Shown: positions 35,999 through 46,944 of the stretch, in pieces | Position numbering within the stretch: the stretch's first letter is position 1 | How the letters are laid out: each line of letters starts with the position of its first letter | Assembly (NCBI RefSeq): GCF_008802405.1 | Contig: NZ_VZDO01000001.1 | Span: 372,001 to 436,000, forward strand | From: Plantimonas leprariae | Lineage (GTDB): Bacteria; Pseudomonadota; Alphaproteobacteria; Rhizobiales; Rhizobiaceae | Length of the DNA stretch: 64,000 nucleotides | Direction of reading: 5' to 3' | Notes under the pieces: generated by a model | The model's input: the letters and a program-made list of their open reading frames with translations, nothing else | Told to the model about the DNA's origin: nothing | The model's database searches: none | Program-made: the position numbers and the translations under genes

Positions 35999-37081
35999 TC
36001 AGTCGTCCAGCAGGCCGACGATCCGCTTGACATCCCGCATCGTCGTTCCCGCGATCTCGTTCGCCCGCTCGCCGCCGCGGGCGAGGACGCGGTCGATCTC
36101 GGCGGGGTCGCCCATGATGCGCCGCATCTCGGCCGTCACCGGTCCCAGCACCTCCACCGCAAGCTCGGCCAGCGCCGGCTTGAACTCGGAGAACTGCCGG
36201 CCGCCCTGGTCGCGGATCGCTTCCGCCTTGGTGACGCCCTTCAGCGCCGCGTAGATGCCGACGAGATTGTCGGCCTCGGGCCGGCCGGCGAGCCCTTCCA
36301 CGTCGCCCGGCAGCGGCAGCGGATCGGTCTTCGCCTTGCGGATCTTGCGCGCGATCGTGTCGGCGTCGTCGGTGAGGTTGATGCGGGACAGGTCGGAGGG
36401 GTCCGACTTCGACATCTTCTTCGAGCCGTCCTTCAGGCTCATCACTCGCGTCGCCGGTCCCTCGATCAGCGGCTCGGTCAGCGGAAAGTAGCCGTTCACG
36501 TCTTCCTCGCCCATCCGCATCGGGACGCCGAGTTCCAGCGCCTCGATCCGCCCCGAGAAGTCGTTGTTGAACTTCGCCGCGATGTCGCGGGCGAGTTCCA
36601 GATGCTGCTTCTGGTCGTCGCCGACCGGCACATGTGTGCCGCGGTAGAGGAGGATGTCGGCCGCCATCAGGCTCGGATAGGCGAGAAGGCCGAGCGAGGC
36701 GTTCTCGCGGTCGCGCCCCGCTTTGTCCTTGAACTGCGTCATCCGGTTCATCCAGCCGATGCGCGCGACGCAGTTGAAGATCCAGGCGAGCTCGGCGTGT
36801 CCCGGGACCCGGCTCTGGTTGAAGACGATGTGCTTCTCGGGATCGATGCCGGAGGCGATGAAGGCGGCGGCGATCTGGCGGGTCTGCGAGACGAGATCGT
36901 CCTGCACGAGCTGTGCCGTCAGGGCGTGGAGGTCGACGACGCAGAAGATGCAGTCGTGACTCGCCTGCAGCTCGACGAACTTCCGGATCGCGCCGAGATA
37001 GTTGCCGAGATGCAGGTTGCCGGTCGGCTGGATGCCGGAAAAGACGCGCGGGCTGAAGCCGCGCTCGGATGGGGTGCTCAT
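35999..37081 (-). CDS. trpS: Tryptophanyl-tRNA synthetase
   Basis: Class I synthetase of 360 residues. The HIGH-type motif is [13 protein letters not shown] near residue 19 and the KMSKS motif is [14 protein letters not shown] near residue 205; the [12 protein letters not shown] and [15 protein letters not shown] segments are typical. The start at ATG 37081 ([16 protein letters not shown]) fits rhizobial orthologues. It lies downstream of glnD-murJ-VOC and upstream of the usp gene. Confidence 0.97.
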   Translation of the reverse strand: MSTPSERGFSPRVFSGIQPTGNLHLGNYLGAIRKFVELQASHDCIFCVVDLHALTAQLVQDDLVSQTRQIAAAFIASGIDPEKHIVFNQSRVPGHAELAWIFNCVARIGWMNRMTQFKDKAGRDRENASLGLLAYPSLMAADILLYRGTHVPVGDDQKQHLELARDIAAKFNNDFSGRIEALELGVPMRMGEEDVNGYFPLTEPLIEGPATRVMSLKDGSKKMSKSDPSDLSRINLTDDADTIARKIRKAKTDPLPLPGDVEGLAGRPEADNLVGIYAALKGVTKAEAIRDQGGRQFSEFKPALAELAVEVLGPVTAEMRRIMGDPAEIDRVLARGGERANEIAGTTMRDVKRIVGLLDD

Positions 37082-37154
37082 CGCGGGGATCCTCGGACTG
37101 CCGGCCCCGCGGACACGAAGGCCGGCCGCTCTATGGGCCAAGCCGGGAAGTGGA

Positions 37155-37547
37155 TCAAGCCGCTCCCGATTTCGGCTCGATCAGGTCCCATAGGTTGCCG
37201 TAGAGGTCGCGGAACACGGCCACCGTCCCGTAGGGCTCGTGCCGCGGCTCCTCGACGAAGACGACGCCCGCCGCCAGCATCGCGGCATGGTCGCGGACGA
37301 AATCGTCCGTATGGAGGAAGAAGGCGACTCGCCCGGCAGCCTGGTTGCCGATCGCGGCGCGCTGCGCCTCGTCCGCGGCCAGCGCGATGAGCAGGCCGCA
37401 TCCGCCCTTCGGCCCGACGACGACCCAGCGCTTGCCCTCCCCGAGCGGCGTGTCGTCACGGAGGCGGAAGCCCGGCAGGGCGGCGTACCAGCCGATCGCC
37501 TCGTCGTAGTCGGCGACGAGGACGGTCGCGAGCGCGATCCGGCTCAT
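37155..37547 (-). CDS. VOC/glyoxalase-fold protein
   Basis: A 130-residue vicinal-oxygen-chelate superfamily protein with two beta-alpha-beta-beta-beta modules: [29 protein letters not shown] and [52 protein letters not shown]-type sequence. Histidine and glutamate residues that could bind a metal are present (HTDD, EEPRHE), but the substrate is unknown. It overlaps the murJ stop by four bases, so it is translated with murJ. Confidence 0.88.
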   Translation of the reverse strand: MSRIALATVLVADYDEAIGWYAALPGFRLRDDTPLGEGKRWVVVGPKGGCGLLIALAADEAQRAAIGNQAAGRVAFFLHTDDFVRDHAAMLAAGVVFVEEPRHEPYGTVAVFRDLYGNLWDLIEPKSGAA

Positions 37548-39160
37548 GCGCGACGCTCCTTCCGACGGTTCAGCAGCCGCTTGACCAGCGCCCGGTCCAC
37601 CGCGCCGGTGGCGAGCGCGAGGGCGAAGTAGATCGCCATCGCGACGGCGACGAGAACCAGGATGCCGGACACCTGTTCCGGCACCTTCGAGCCCGGTCCG
37701 ATCCAGGCGGCGAACTCCGCCCGCAGCACGTAGAGCACCGCCCCCATCGCCAGCGACGAGCCGACGACGAGCGCCGCCCGCTTCGCCAGCGCCCGGTCGA
37801 GCTCCCAGAGACCGCGCCGCCTGAGGCCGTCGAACAGGAGGCCGGCATTGATCCAGCCGGCGAGCGTCGTCGCCAGCGCGATCCCCTGCTCAGCCATGGT
37901 GTAGAACAGTGCGAGCGACAGGACGATGTTGGCGAGCGCCGAGGCGCCGGTGACGACCATCGGCGTCCGCGTGTCCTCGCGCGCGAAGTAGCCCGGCGAG
38001 AAGACCTTGATCAGGACGAAGGCCGGCAAGCCGAGGGCATAGAGGCCGAGCACCGCGCCGACGGCGTGGGTGGTGGAGGGCTCGAAGGCGCCACGCTCGT
38101 AGATCAGCCGGATGATCGGGTCCGGGATGACGAAGAGCGCGACGGCGGCCGGGACGGTCAGGAACAGCGCGAATTCGAGCGAGCGGTTCTGCGTGTGCTG
38201 CGCCTCGGCGATGCGGCCGGCCTTCAGCGAACGTGCAAGTTCCGGCAGGAGCACGGTGCCGATCGCGACGCCGACCATGCCGAGCGGAAGCTGGTACGGC
38301 CGGTCGGCATATTGCAGGATCGATACCGCGCCCGGCTTGTAGGAGGCGATCGCCTGGCCGACGAAGAGGTTGATCTGCGTGATGCCGCCGATCAGCGCGG
38401 CCGGGCCGGCGAGAACCAGGAGGCGTTTCAGCTTTCTCGTCCAGCGAGGGACGCGCAGCCCGATGCCGAAGCCGGCGATCCGCATCGCCACCGTCACCAT
38501 CAGGAGCTGCGCGACGCCGGCGACGAGGACGCCCCAGCTCATCAGGTATCCGACCTCGCGCTGCGGCGCGCCGTGCCAAAAGCCCCAGACGAGCACGGCG
38601 ATCAGCACGAAGTTCAGGATCGACGGCGCGACGGCGGCGGCGAAGAAGCGGCGGAAGGCGTTGAGGATGCCCGACACCATCGCCAGCATCGACATGCAGG
38701 CGAGATAGGGGAACATGATCCGCGAATAGGCGATGGTGATCGCCAGGCGGTCGTCGCAGGAGATCGCCTGGCGCGCCGGCACCGTCGGGTCGTCGACGCA
38801 GGTCGCGAGGCCCGGCGCGATGATCGTCTTCACCAGCGCCGGCATGAAGACCATGGCGACGACGGTCAGCGTGCCCAGCACCACGAAGAGCGTCGAGAAG
38901 ATCTCGGTCGCGAAGTCGCGGGCCGCCTCCTCCCCCTCCTCCTCCAGCGAGCGGGCGAAGAGCGGGATGAAGGCCGAGTTGAACGCCCCTTCCGCGAAGA
39001 GGCGGCGGAAGAGGTTCGGGAAGCGGAAGGCGAGGTTGAAGGCGTCGGCCACCGGCCCGATGCCGAGGGCGGAGGCCATCATCATCTCGCGGCCGAAGCC
39101 GAAGATGCGGCTGAAGAGGGTCGCGCCGCCGACGGTCGCGAACTTGCCCGCCAGACTCAT
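37544..39160 (-). CDS. murJ: Lipid II flippase MurJ
   Basis: MOP-superfamily transporter that flips lipid II across the inner membrane for peptidoglycan synthesis. The 538-residue protein has about 14 membrane spans; the family marks [51 protein letters not shown] and the [13 protein letters not shown] region are visible. It overlaps glnD upstream and the VOC gene downstream by four bases each, the glnD-murJ-(VOC)-trpS order common in rhizobia. Confidence 0.96.
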   Translation of the reverse strand: MSLAGKFATVGGATLFSRIFGFGREMMMASALGIGPVADAFNLAFRFPNLFRRLFAEGAFNSAFIPLFARSLEEEGEEAARDFATEIFSTLFVVLGTLTVVAMVFMPALVKTIIAPGLATCVDDPTVPARQAISCDDRLAITIAYSRIMFPYLACMSMLAMVSGILNAFRRFFAAAVAPSILNFVLIAVLVWGFWHGAPQREVGYLMSWGVLVAGVAQLLMVTVAMRIAGFGIGLRVPRWTRKLKRLLVLAGPAALIGGITQINLFVGQAIASYKPGAVSILQYADRPYQLPLGMVGVAIGTVLLPELARSLKAGRIAEAQHTQNRSLEFALFLTVPAAVALFVIPDPIIRLIYERGAFEPSTTHAVGAVLGLYALGLPAFVLIKVFSPGYFAREDTRTPMVVTGASALANIVLSLALFYTMAEQGIALATTLAGWINAGLLFDGLRRRGLWELDRALAKRAALVVGSSLAMGAVLYVLRAEFAAWIGPGSKVPEQVSGILVLVAVAMAIYFALALATGAVDRALVKRLLNRRKERRA

Positions 39161-42033
39161 TGCTGCGCGGTCCGGATGCCGAAGGCGCGGTCGGAGCGCA
39201 TGGCGGCGGGCGACGTCGCCTCGCCGTCCGGCTCCTCGAAGACGGCCGTCAGGCGGCGCACGATCCGCTCGATCCGGCTTTCGCTGGAAACCTTCATGCC
39301 GGTGAGGTCCGTGACGTAGAAGACGTCGACCACCTTTTCGCCGTAGGTCGAGATGTGGGCGGAGCGGATGTCGAGCGAAAGATCGGCGAGCGCGCCGGTC
39401 ATGTCGGACAGGATGCCCGGCCGGTCGAGACCTTCCACCTCCACCACGGTGAACTGGTTCGAAAGCTGGTTGTCGATCGTCACCTGCGGCTGCACGGCGA
39501 AGGCGGCGGGCCCGCGCGCCCCGCGCCGCTTGGCGATGAGCCCCGGCATCGCCTCCCGGCCGCCGAGCAGCGCCCGGATATGCGCGTCGATCCGCGCCGC
39601 CCGGCGCATCTCGTCGGCATCCTCCGCGAAGGCGCGGTTGAGGTTGATCACGTCGAGCGCCCGCCCGTCCGCCATGGTGAAGATCTGCGCGTCGGCGATG
39701 TTGGCGCCGGCCGCGGCGCAGCCGCCCGTCAGCAGCGACAGGAGGCGCGGATGGTCGGGGCAGAGGACGGTCAGCTCGGTGATCGCCGTGAACGCGTCGG
39801 TGCGGGCAACCGTCGCGATCGGGTCCGCGCCGCGGTCCGCGGCCCGTACGAACTCGGCGTGGCGGACCTGATCGTCGAGCGACACGGTCAGGAAGTAGTT
39901 CTGGTAGTGGAGATCGATGTAGCGCTCCCGCTCGGCGGCCGACCAGTCGGCGAGACGCGCAGCCAGCGCCGCCTTCGCGCCTTCGAGGCGCTTGGCGCGC
40001 GGCGTCTGCGAGAAGCCGCCGGTCAGCACCGGCTCGGTCTCGTAGTAGAGGTTGCGGATGAGCTGGCCCTTCCAGCCGTTCCAGACGCCGGGTCCCACCG
40101 CGCGGATGTCGCAGACGGTGAGGACGGTCAGGAGCTTCAGCCGCTCCAGCGTCTGCACCTTCTCGGCGAAGTCGAGGATGGTCTTGCGGTCGCCGAGGTC
40201 GCGCTGCTGCGCCACCATCGACATGATGAGATGGTCGGCGACCAGCCAGGAGACGAGCTCGGTCTCGCGCTCGTCGAGGCCGAAGCGCGGGCAGAGCTCC
40301 AGCGCGATCTTCGCCCCGGCGCGCGAATGGTCCTCGGGCCGCCCCTTGGCGATGTCGTGGAGGAGCAGCGCCACGTAGAGGGGGGTGCGGTCGCGCATGG
40401 TCGCGACGATCTCGGTGGAGACCGGGTGGTCGTGCTCGAACGCGCCCTTCTCGATCTTCGAGAGCATCGCGATCGAACGCAGGAGATGCTCGTCCACGGT
40501 GTAATGGTGGTACATGTTGAACTGCATCATCGAGACGATGCGCCCGAAATCCGGGATGAAGCGGCCGAGCACCCCGGCCTCGTTCATCCGCCGGAGATGC
40601 AGCTCCGGGTCGTGGCGGTCGGTGAGGACGTCGAGGAAGAGCTTGTTGGCCTCGGGGTTCTCGCGCAAGGTCCGGTCGACGAGCCGCAGCGAGCGGCGGA
40701 TCAGCTTCAGCGCGTCCGGGTGGTATTCGAGCTTCAGGGCGGCCGCGAGCGCAAAGATGCGCACGAGGTTCACCGGGTCCTTCGCGAAGACCTTGGCGTC
40801 CGCGACCGTGATGCGGTCGTGGTCGACGAGGAAGTCGAGCGTGCCGGGAATCTTGCGGGAGCGGTGGCGCAGCGAGCGCACGAAGCCCATGACCATGCCG
40901 GGCGATTCCTTCGCCTGCTCGTCCTCGAGCGCGGCGCAGAAGATGCCGGTGAGGTCGCCGACGTCCTTAGCGATCAGGAAGTAGTGCTTCATGAAGCGCT
41001 CGACGTCGCGAAGGCCCGGATGCGAGTTGTAGCCGAGCCGGCTCGCGATCTCGGGCTGGATGTCGAAGGAAAGGCGCTCCTCGGCCTTGCCGGTCAGGAA
41101 GTGCATGTGGCAGCGCACCGCCCAGAGGAAGTCGGCCGCCTTGCGGAAGGTCGCGGCCTCGCCGCGCGAGAAGACGCCCGCCGCAACCAGCTCCTCCTCG
41201 CGCTCGGCGCGGTAGAAGTCCTTGGCGATCCAGAACAGCGTGTGGAGGTCGCGCAGGCCCCCCTTGCCCTCCTTGACGTTCGGCTCGACGAGATAGCGCG
41301 TGTCGCCGCTCTTCGCATGCCGCGCATCTCGCTCGGCCAGCTTGGCGGCGATGAAGGCGCGGCCGGTCCCTTCCTGCACATCCTTCGCGAAGCGCGCGGA
41401 GAGCTCGGCGAACAGCGCCGGCTCGCCGTGGATGAGCCGCCGCTCCAGGATCGAGGTGCGGATCGTCATGTCCTCCTTCGACAGGCGGACGCACTCCTCC
41501 ACCGAGCGCGTCGCATGCCCGACTTTGAAGCCGAGGTCCCAGAGCATGTAGAGGAGGTATTCGACGAGCTGCTCGCCGAGCGGCGTCTGCTTCCAGGGCA
41601 GGAGGAACAGGAGGTCGATGTCGGAGCCGGGGGCGAGCGCGCCCCGGCCGTAGCCGCCGACCGCCACCACCGCCATGCGTTCGGCGCTCGACAGGTTCGC
41701 CGCGTCGAAGACGTGCGCCGCCGCGAAATCGAGGATGGCGCGGATCACTTCGTCCTGCAGGGCCGACAGGCGCCGGGCGCAGCCGAGCCCGCTGCCGTCG
41801 GAGAACAGCATCGCCTCGGCCTGGCGACGGCCTTCCGCGATCCGTCCCTTCAGAAAGGCCTGGACGCTGGCCCTGACCGCGGGCGAGGCCGCCCCGCCGG
41901 GGCCTTCCGCCGCGAGCGCCGCCATCCGCGGCAGGAGCGAGCCGACCTCGATCACGCCTTCCGGATCGGCCGGCTGCGGCACGGCGGCCGGCGGGGCCGC
42001 GGCTTCGGAAACGCGTCGGTTGAGGAAGGGCAT
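39157..42033 (-). CDS. glnD: Bifunctional PII uridylyltransferase/uridylyl-removing enzyme
   Basis: Sensor of glutamine that uridylylates and deuridylylates PII proteins to control nitrogen metabolism. The 958-residue protein has a nucleotidyltransferase motif [20 protein letters not shown] near residue 128, an HD domain ([16 protein letters not shown], then LLHDIAKGR near residue 555), and two C-terminal ACT domains (one near [16 protein letters not shown], one near [20 protein letters not shown]). ATG 42033 is preceded by a TTG that adds one residue. It heads the murJ operon. Confidence 0.96.
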   Translation of the reverse strand: MPFLNRRVSEAAAPPAAVPQPADPEGVIEVGSLLPRMAALAAEGPGGAASPAVRASVQAFLKGRIAEGRRQAEAMLFSDGSGLGCARRLSALQDEVIRAILDFAAAHVFDAANLSSAERMAVVAVGGYGRGALAPGSDIDLLFLLPWKQTPLGEQLVEYLLYMLWDLGFKVGHATRSVEECVRLSKEDMTIRTSILERRLIHGEPALFAELSARFAKDVQEGTGRAFIAAKLAERDARHAKSGDTRYLVEPNVKEGKGGLRDLHTLFWIAKDFYRAEREEELVAAGVFSRGEAATFRKAADFLWAVRCHMHFLTGKAEERLSFDIQPEIASRLGYNSHPGLRDVERFMKHYFLIAKDVGDLTGIFCAALEDEQAKESPGMVMGFVRSLRHRSRKIPGTLDFLVDHDRITVADAKVFAKDPVNLVRIFALAAALKLEYHPDALKLIRRSLRLVDRTLRENPEANKLFLDVLTDRHDPELHLRRMNEAGVLGRFIPDFGRIVSMMQFNMYHHYTVDEHLLRSIAMLSKIEKGAFEHDHPVSTEIVATMRDRTPLYVALLLHDIAKGRPEDHSRAGAKIALELCPRFGLDERETELVSWLVADHLIMSMVAQQRDLGDRKTILDFAEKVQTLERLKLLTVLTVCDIRAVGPGVWNGWKGQLIRNLYYETEPVLTGGFSQTPRAKRLEGAKAALAARLADWSAAERERYIDLHYQNYFLTVSLDDQVRHAEFVRAADRGADPIATVARTDAFTAITELTVLCPDHPRLLSLLTGGCAAAGANIADAQIFTMADGRALDVINLNRAFAEDADEMRRAARIDAHIRALLGGREAMPGLIAKRRGARGPAAFAVQPQVTIDNQLSNQFTVVEVEGLDRPGILSDMTGALADLSLDIRSAHISTYGEKVVDVFYVTDLTGMKVSSESRIERIVRRLTAVFEEPDGEATSPAAMRSDRAFGIRTAQQ

Positions 42034-42183
42034 CAAGGGTTCGGTCCTGCCGGGCGCGAAGCTTCACCGAAGCGTCGCGTTCCGTTCGAGCGTCGCCCTA
42101 TAAGGGCTATCGCCGCAGGAGGATAGGCCGAACGGCTGACCGGGGCGTTAAGCGCGCCCGGATGCCCGGCGACGGCGCGCCCG

Positions 42184-44889
42184 TCACGTCATCGCCTTCA
42201 GGCGATAGAGCGCGTCCAGCGCTTCGCGGGGGCTCAGCGCGTCGAGATCGAGGCTCTTGAGGGCCTCGACCGCGGCGGGCGGTTCGGCCGGCGCCGCCGG
42301 CTCCTGCCGGCTGGCCGCCGCCGAGAACAGCGGCAGGTCGTCGACGAAGGCCGCGCGCCGCCCTTCGCCGGAGCGCTCCAGCTGCCGGAGGACGTCGCGG
42401 GCGCGGGTGACGACGCGGGGCGGCAGTCCGGCGAGCTTGGCGACCTGGATGCCGTAGGAGCGGTCGGCCGTGCCGGGCCGCACCTCGTGGAGGAAGACGA
42501 CGTCGCCCTGCCATTCCTTGACGCGCATCGTGGCGTTCGACAGCCGGTCGAGCCGGGCGGACAGCGCCGTCATCTCGTGGAAATGCGTCGCGAACAGCGC
42601 CCGGCAGCGGTTGACCTCGTGGAGATGCTCGACCGCCGCGAAGGCGATCGACAAGCCGTCATAGGTCGAGGTGCCGCGCCCGATCTCGTCGAGGATCACG
42701 AGGGAGCGCGGGCCGGCCTGGTTGAGGATCGCCGCGGTCTCCACCATCTCGACCATGAAGGTGGAGCGCCCTTCGGCGAGGTCGTCGGAAGCGCCGACGC
42801 GGCTGAACAGCCGGTCGACTGTGCCGAGATGCGCGGTTGCCGCCGGCACGAAGCTGCCGGCCTGCGCGAGGACGGCGATCAGCGCGTTCTGGCGCAGGAA
42901 CGTCGACTTGCCGCCCATGTTCGGCCCGGTGACGAGCCAGATCGCGCCGCCGCGGTGACTGCCGGCCTCGCCCGACAAATCGCAGTCGTTGGGGACGAAA
43001 GGGTCGCCGGAGCCGCTCTTCAGCGCCGCCTCCACCACCGGGTGCCGCCCGCCCTCGATGCGGAAGGCGAGGCTGTCGTCGACGAGGGGGCGCGTCCAGT
43101 TCTCGGCGCTCGCGAGGTCGGCGAGCGCCGCGGAGACGTCCAGAACGGCGAGGGCCTGCGCCGCATCGCGGATCGGGGCGGCCGCCTCGCAGACAAGGAC
43201 GACGAGCCGCTCGAAGGCGTCGAGTTCCAGCTTCAGGGCCGTCGCGGCGGCGGCGGCGATGCGGCTTTCGAGGTCCGCGAGTTCGCCCGTCGAGAAGCGC
43301 ATGCAGTTCGCCATGGTCTGGCGATGGAAGAAGCGGCGGCGCGCCTCCTCCGTGCCGTTCAGCGCCCCCGCCTGCGCCTCGGCCACCTCGATGAAGTAGC
43401 CGAGCACGTTGTTGTGCTTGATCTTCAGGGAGCGGATGCCGGTCTCGGCCGCGTAGGTTGCCTGGAGTTCCATGATCACCCGCCGCGACTCGTCGCGCAG
43501 GCTCCGCGCCTCGTCGAGGTCGGGGATCGCGCCCGCTGCCACGAAGCCGCCGTCGCGCTTCTGCAGCGGCAGGTCGTCGCCGAGCGTTCGCGACAGCTCG
43601 GCTTCGAGGTCGCCCGGCAGCGCGCGCAGTTGCCCGGCGGCCTCGCCGAGTTCGTGCGTGAGGGCCTCAGCCCCCGCCAGCACGGCGGCGGTTTCGCGCG
43701 CGCCTTCGAGGAAGGTGCGGAGCGCGCCGAGATCGCGCGGTCCGCCGCGGCCGAGCGCGACGCGCGACAGCGCCCGCTCGCCGTCCGGCAGACCCTTCAG
43801 GCCGGCGCGCAGCGCGTCGCCGAGGCGGCGCTCGGCGAGAAGGAAGGAAACGGCGTCGTGCCGTCGCGCGATCGCCGCGGCCTTGGCCAAAGGGTTGGCG
43901 ATCCGCGCGGCGAGAAGGCGCGAGCCGGCGCCCGTCACGGTCCGATCCACCGCGCCGAGGAGGCTCCCCTCGCGCCTGCCCGCGACCGAGCGGGTCAGTT
44001 CGAGGCTGGCGCGCGTCGCCGGATCGATCAGCATGGTCTCGCCGGTCTCGACGCGGGCGAGCCGGCCGAGCGGCGGGCGGGCCGCGACCTGCGTGCGCGC
44101 CAGATAGGCGAGGAGGCCGGCGGCGGCGGCGAGCTCGGCCCGCGCGAAGTCGCCGAAGCCGCCCATCGTCGCGACGTCGAAGAAGCGGGCGAGCCGGCCT
44201 TCCGCGGTCGCGCCGTCGAAAAGGCTGGCGGGCTCGGGCCGCGCGAGCCGGCCGAGGCTGGCGAAGACAGGCTTCAACGCCTCGTCGTGGAACAGCGCGT
44301 CGCCGACGACGAGCTCGGCCGGGTCGATCGCGCGGATGTCGGCGAGAAGCCGCCCGGCCTCGGTCGAGCGCACGGCGAAGGCGCCGGTGGACAACTCGGC
44401 CCACGCGATCGCGAAGGCCCCGTTCGCCCCGCCGAGCCGCGCCATCGCCGCGACGTGGTTCGGGCGGCCTGGCTCCAGCAGCGCTTCCTCGGTGATCGTG
44501 CCGGGCGTCACGAGCCGCACGACGTCGCGCCGCACCACCGACTTGCCCCCGCGCTTCTTCGCCTCCGCCGGGTCCTCGACCTGCTCGCAGACCGCGACGC
44601 GATGGCCGAGCGAGATGAGTTTGGCGAGATATTCGTCGGCCGAGACCACCGGCACGCCGGCCATCGGGATGTCCTGGCCGAGATGCTTGCCGCGCTTGGT
44701 CAGCGCGATGCCGAGCGCGCGGGCGGCCACCGCCGCGTCCTCGAAGAACAGCTCATAGAAGTCGCCCATCCGGTAGAACAGCAGCGAGTCGGCGTTGGCC
44801 GCCTTGATCTCGATGTACTGCGCCATCATCGGCGTCGGCGCGCCGCCGCCGCTCGTGTCCGTCGCCGAAATCGCCGCGTTCTCCGCCAT
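42184..44889 (-). CDS. mutS: DNA mismatch repair protein MutS
   Basis: Recognises mismatches and small loops and recruits MutL. The 901-residue protein has the mismatch-contacting Phe-x-Glu in [12 protein letters not shown] near residue 45, connector and clamp domains, Walker [16 protein letters not shown] near residue 655, and Walker [20 protein letters not shown]. The C-terminal [17 protein letters not shown] fits the short tetramer-forming helix. It is divergent from the small exported gene at 45118. Confidence 0.97.
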   Translation of the reverse strand: MAENAAISATDTSGGGAPTPMMAQYIEIKAANADSLLFYRMGDFYELFFEDAAVAARALGIALTKRGKHLGQDIPMAGVPVVSADEYLAKLISLGHRVAVCEQVEDPAEAKKRGGKSVVRRDVVRLVTPGTITEEALLEPGRPNHVAAMARLGGANGAFAIAWAELSTGAFAVRSTEAGRLLADIRAIDPAELVVGDALFHDEALKPVFASLGRLARPEPASLFDGATAEGRLARFFDVATMGGFGDFARAELAAAAGLLAYLARTQVAARPPLGRLARVETGETMLIDPATRASLELTRSVAGRREGSLLGAVDRTVTGAGSRLLAARIANPLAKAAAIARRHDAVSFLLAERRLGDALRAGLKGLPDGERALSRVALGRGGPRDLGALRTFLEGARETAAVLAGAEALTHELGEAAGQLRALPGDLEAELSRTLGDDLPLQKRDGGFVAAGAIPDLDEARSLRDESRRVIMELQATYAAETGIRSLKIKHNNVLGYFIEVAEAQAGALNGTEEARRRFFHRQTMANCMRFSTGELADLESRIAAAAATALKLELDAFERLVVLVCEAAAPIRDAAQALAVLDVSAALADLASAENWTRPLVDDSLAFRIEGGRHPVVEAALKSGSGDPFVPNDCDLSGEAGSHRGGAIWLVTGPNMGGKSTFLRQNALIAVLAQAGSFVPAATAHLGTVDRLFSRVGASDDLAEGRSTFMVEMVETAAILNQAGPRSLVILDEIGRGTSTYDGLSIAFAAVEHLHEVNRCRALFATHFHEMTALSARLDRLSNATMRVKEWQGDVVFLHEVRPGTADRSYGIQVAKLAGLPPRVVTRARDVLRQLERSGEGRRAAFVDDLPLFSAAASRQEPAAPAEPPAAVEALKSLDLDALSPREALDALYRLKAMT

Positions 44890-45117
44890 CCGCCGTCCGG
44901 GCCGGACCCTATCCTCCCTGTGGCGGAAATGACAGCCGCCGGCCCGATTCGTCCCCAGCGCCGGCCGGCTTAACGCATCCGATGGGGCCTGCGTGGCATT
45001 CGCTCATGGAACGATTGCGGTATGGCTGAATTTCGATCATGCTGTACCCATATCGGCATATGTGAATTACAGCCGGCCGCGTTTGACGCGTCTTCCGGCA
45101 CCGTGTCGAGCTGATCG

Positions 45118-45423
45118 ATGAAAGCGAAGCTGTTGCGTTCCCTCGTCCTTCTTGCCGCGCTGGCGCTGCCGGCGGCGAGAGCCGGCGCACAGGCGCCGGC
45201 GAAGGCCGCGCAGCCCGCGCGCGTCAACGTCTACCAGTACGCGGTGGACAACCCGGTGGAGAACGCGACCCTGAAGATCGCGCCGAGCCTCGGCGCGTCG
45301 GTGCCGGTCGGCGTGCAGCTCACGCCTTGCGCGGACGAGAAGACCTACAGCTACTTCTACTACAACGGCCTGCCGGTGATCGTGGAGCAGTCGACGCGCA
45401 GCGTCGTGCGCATCGGCCACTAG
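45118..45423 (+). CDS. Small exported protein, DUF1236-like
   Basis: A 101-residue protein with a signal peptide (KLLRSLVLLAALALPAARAGAQA). The mature domain resembles DUF1236 proteins of Hyphomicrobiales: GASVPVGVQLTPCADEKTYSYFYYNGLPVIVEQSTRSVVRIGH-like ending (shown here only as GASVPVGVQL, YSYFYYNGLPVIVE and RSVVRIG), a beta hairpin with one cysteine. Function is unknown; family members are periplasmic and often in several copies. It is divergent from mutS with a 228-base control region that includes CATAT-CGGC-ATATG (45049-45062). Confidence 0.75.
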   Translation: MKAKLLRSLVLLAALALPAARAGAQAPAKAAQPARVNVYQYAVDNPVENATLKIAPSLGASVPVGVQLTPCADEKTYSYFYYNGLPVIVEQSTRSVVRIGH

Positions 45424-45427
45424 CGAT

Positions 45428-45465
45428 CGGACCACTCCGAAGCGGTCCGGCGGTTCCTTTCCGCC
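45428..45465. terminator. Hairpin pair between convergent genes
   Basis: CGGACC / GGTCCG (45428-45433 with 45444-45449) and GGCGG / CCGCC (45449-45453 with 45461-45465) lie in the 78-base gap between the small exported gene and olsB, which face each other. A bidirectional terminator is plausible; U-tracts are short. Confidence 0.4.
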
Positions 45466-45501
45466 AGCCCTCTGCCGCCGGTCCCCGTCCCGCCGCCGCC
45501 G

Positions 45502-46359
45502 TCAGGCGACGAAGCGGCGGCCGGCGTCGCTGCCGTAATAGGTGACGTAGCGGGCGTTGATGTTGTCCACCGGCAGGACGACGAGCACGTCGACCGTGCC
45601 GAACTGCCGGTCGACCACGGCTTCCGGGCCGATCACGCCGCCAATCCGCAGATAACCCTTCAGAAGCGGCGGCAGGAGGCCGAGCGCCCGCTTGGCGTCG
45701 GCGGGAACGGCGTTGGCCGGCAGCGGCACGGCGCGGCCTTCCAGCGCGCCGACGCGCCATTCGGCCGGGGCCGGCGCGGCGGAGCCGAGGAGGGCCAGCG
45801 GCGCGGCGAGGAGGGCCGGATCGTCGCCCTCCAGCGAGGCGCAGCCGAACAGGACGTCGACCCGGTGCTCCAGCACATAGGCCCAGATCCCCTGCCAGAG
45901 GAGTTCCACCGTCCGCTTCGAGCGGTATTCCTTCAGGACGCAGGAGCGGCCGAGTTCCAGGAAGCGCTTGTCGGGATGCCGCTTGAGAAGTTCCTCGATC
46001 CGGAACTCGCCGGCCGTGTAGTAGCCACCGGCCCGTGCCGCTCCTTCGGGCAGCATCAGCCGGTAGGTCCCGACGATCGCGTCCGTGCCGCTGGCCGTTT
46101 CCACGACGAGGAGGTGGTCGCAGAAGCGGTCGAACGAATCGCTGTCGCGGCGCGACGCCTGCTGCCGGCGCGACGCCTTCGCCGACATCTCCTCGAAGAA
46201 GACGCGGTAGCGAAGCTCCTGCGCCGCCCGCACCTCGGTCGCCGAGCGCGCCAGGCGAACCTCGAGCGTTCCGAGTCGCCCCAGCACTCTCGATGCCGCG
46301 CGTCCGGTCTTGCCCGCCGCCGGGGCGGGAAGCGTTCCGATGTCAGCCGCCATGCTCAT
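45502..46359 (-). CDS. olsB: Ornithine N-acyltransferase OlsB-like (GNAT)
   Basis: Transfers a 3-hydroxyacyl chain from ACP to ornithine, the first step of ornithine lipid synthesis. It has 285 residues from ATG 46359. The family marks are ELRYRVFFEEMSAKAS, FDRFCDHLLVVE, YYTAGEFRIEELL, RFLELGRSCVLKEYRSKRTVELLWQGIWAYV, FGCASLEGDDP and YLRIGGVIG. The length and motifs fit OlsB of rhizobia (hemolysin-like acyltransferase family). No olsA is adjacent, but a plsC-type gene occurs at 32593. Confidence 0.87.
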   Translation of the reverse strand: MSMAADIGTLPAPAAGKTGRAASRVLGRLGTLEVRLARSATEVRAAQELRYRVFFEEMSAKASRRQQASRRDSDSFDRFCDHLLVVETASGTDAIVGTYRLMLPEGAARAGGYYTAGEFRIEELLKRHPDKRFLELGRSCVLKEYRSKRTVELLWQGIWAYVLEHRVDVLFGCASLEGDDPALLAAPLALLGSAAPAPAEWRVGALEGRAVPLPANAVPADAKRALGLLPPLLKGYLRIGGVIGPEAVVDRQFGTVDVLVVLPVDNINARYVTYYGSDAGRRFVA

Positions 46360-46452
46360 CCGATCGTCGTCCCCATCTTCGCGACGAGCCCCCGCCCTGT
46401 CTAACATAAGCACGGCGGCGCGAAAATTTGATGACCCGCTTCGCCCTGCGTA

Positions 46453-46944
46453 TCAATCCGTCCGTTCGACGACGCGCCGGTCGCGGCGCGTCGGCAGGAA
46501 CTCGTCGAGGACGATCAGCGCCGCACCGACCGAGATGCAGGCGTCGGCGAGGTTGAACACCGCGAAGCTCCAGACCGGCGTGTGGAAGTAGACGTAATCG
46601 ACGACGTAGCCGAGGCGGACGCGGTCGATCAGGTTGCCCAGCGCCCCGCCGACGATGATCGCGAAGGCGAAATGCGACAGGCGGCGGTCGGCGGGGGTCT
46701 TCCACCAGAGCCACCCGACGAAGACGAGCACCAGCAGCGCCAGCGCGGCGAGGCCGAGATCGCCGAGCCCCGCGAACATCGAGAAGGCGATACCCTCGTT
46801 CCGCGCATGGTAGAGCGCGAGGAACGGCAGGAGCTCGATCGCCGAGCCGAGCGGCATGGTCGCGACCACCAGCGCCTTCACCCCCTGGTCGAGGAGGACG
46901 GCGAACGCGACGATCAGGAGATCGAGGACGGTGCGGCGGCTCAC
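46453..46944 (-). CDS. lspA: Lipoprotein signal peptidase (signal peptidase II)
   Basis: Aspartic membrane protease that removes lipoprotein signal peptides. The 163-residue protein has four membrane spans and both catalytic aspartates, in GGALGNLIDRV and FNLADACISVG, plus the VVDYVYFH motif between. It starts with a GTG at 46944 that overlaps the RNA methyltransferase stop by four bases (GTGA). The frame is open much further upstream, but that part is antisense noise from the neighbouring gene. Together with lnt it covers the lipoprotein pathway. Confidence 0.95.
   Translation of the reverse strand: MSRRTVLDLLIVAFAVLLDQGVKALVVATMPLGSAIELLPFLALYHARNEGIAFSMFAGLGDLGLAALALLVLVFVGWLWWKTPADRRLSHFAFAIIVGGALGNLIDRVRLGYVVDYVYFHTPVWSFAVFNLADACISVGAALIVLDEFLPTRRDRRVVERTD

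Noticed and set aside
39160-42126. A 988-codon open frame antisense to glnD
   Set aside because: Same cause; glnD has all domains in order, and the antisense product has no recognisable motif.
42487-44973. An 828-codon open frame antisense to mutS
   Set aside because: Mirror of mutS in a GC-rich genome; no known domain and an Arg/Glu-rich composition typical of shadows.
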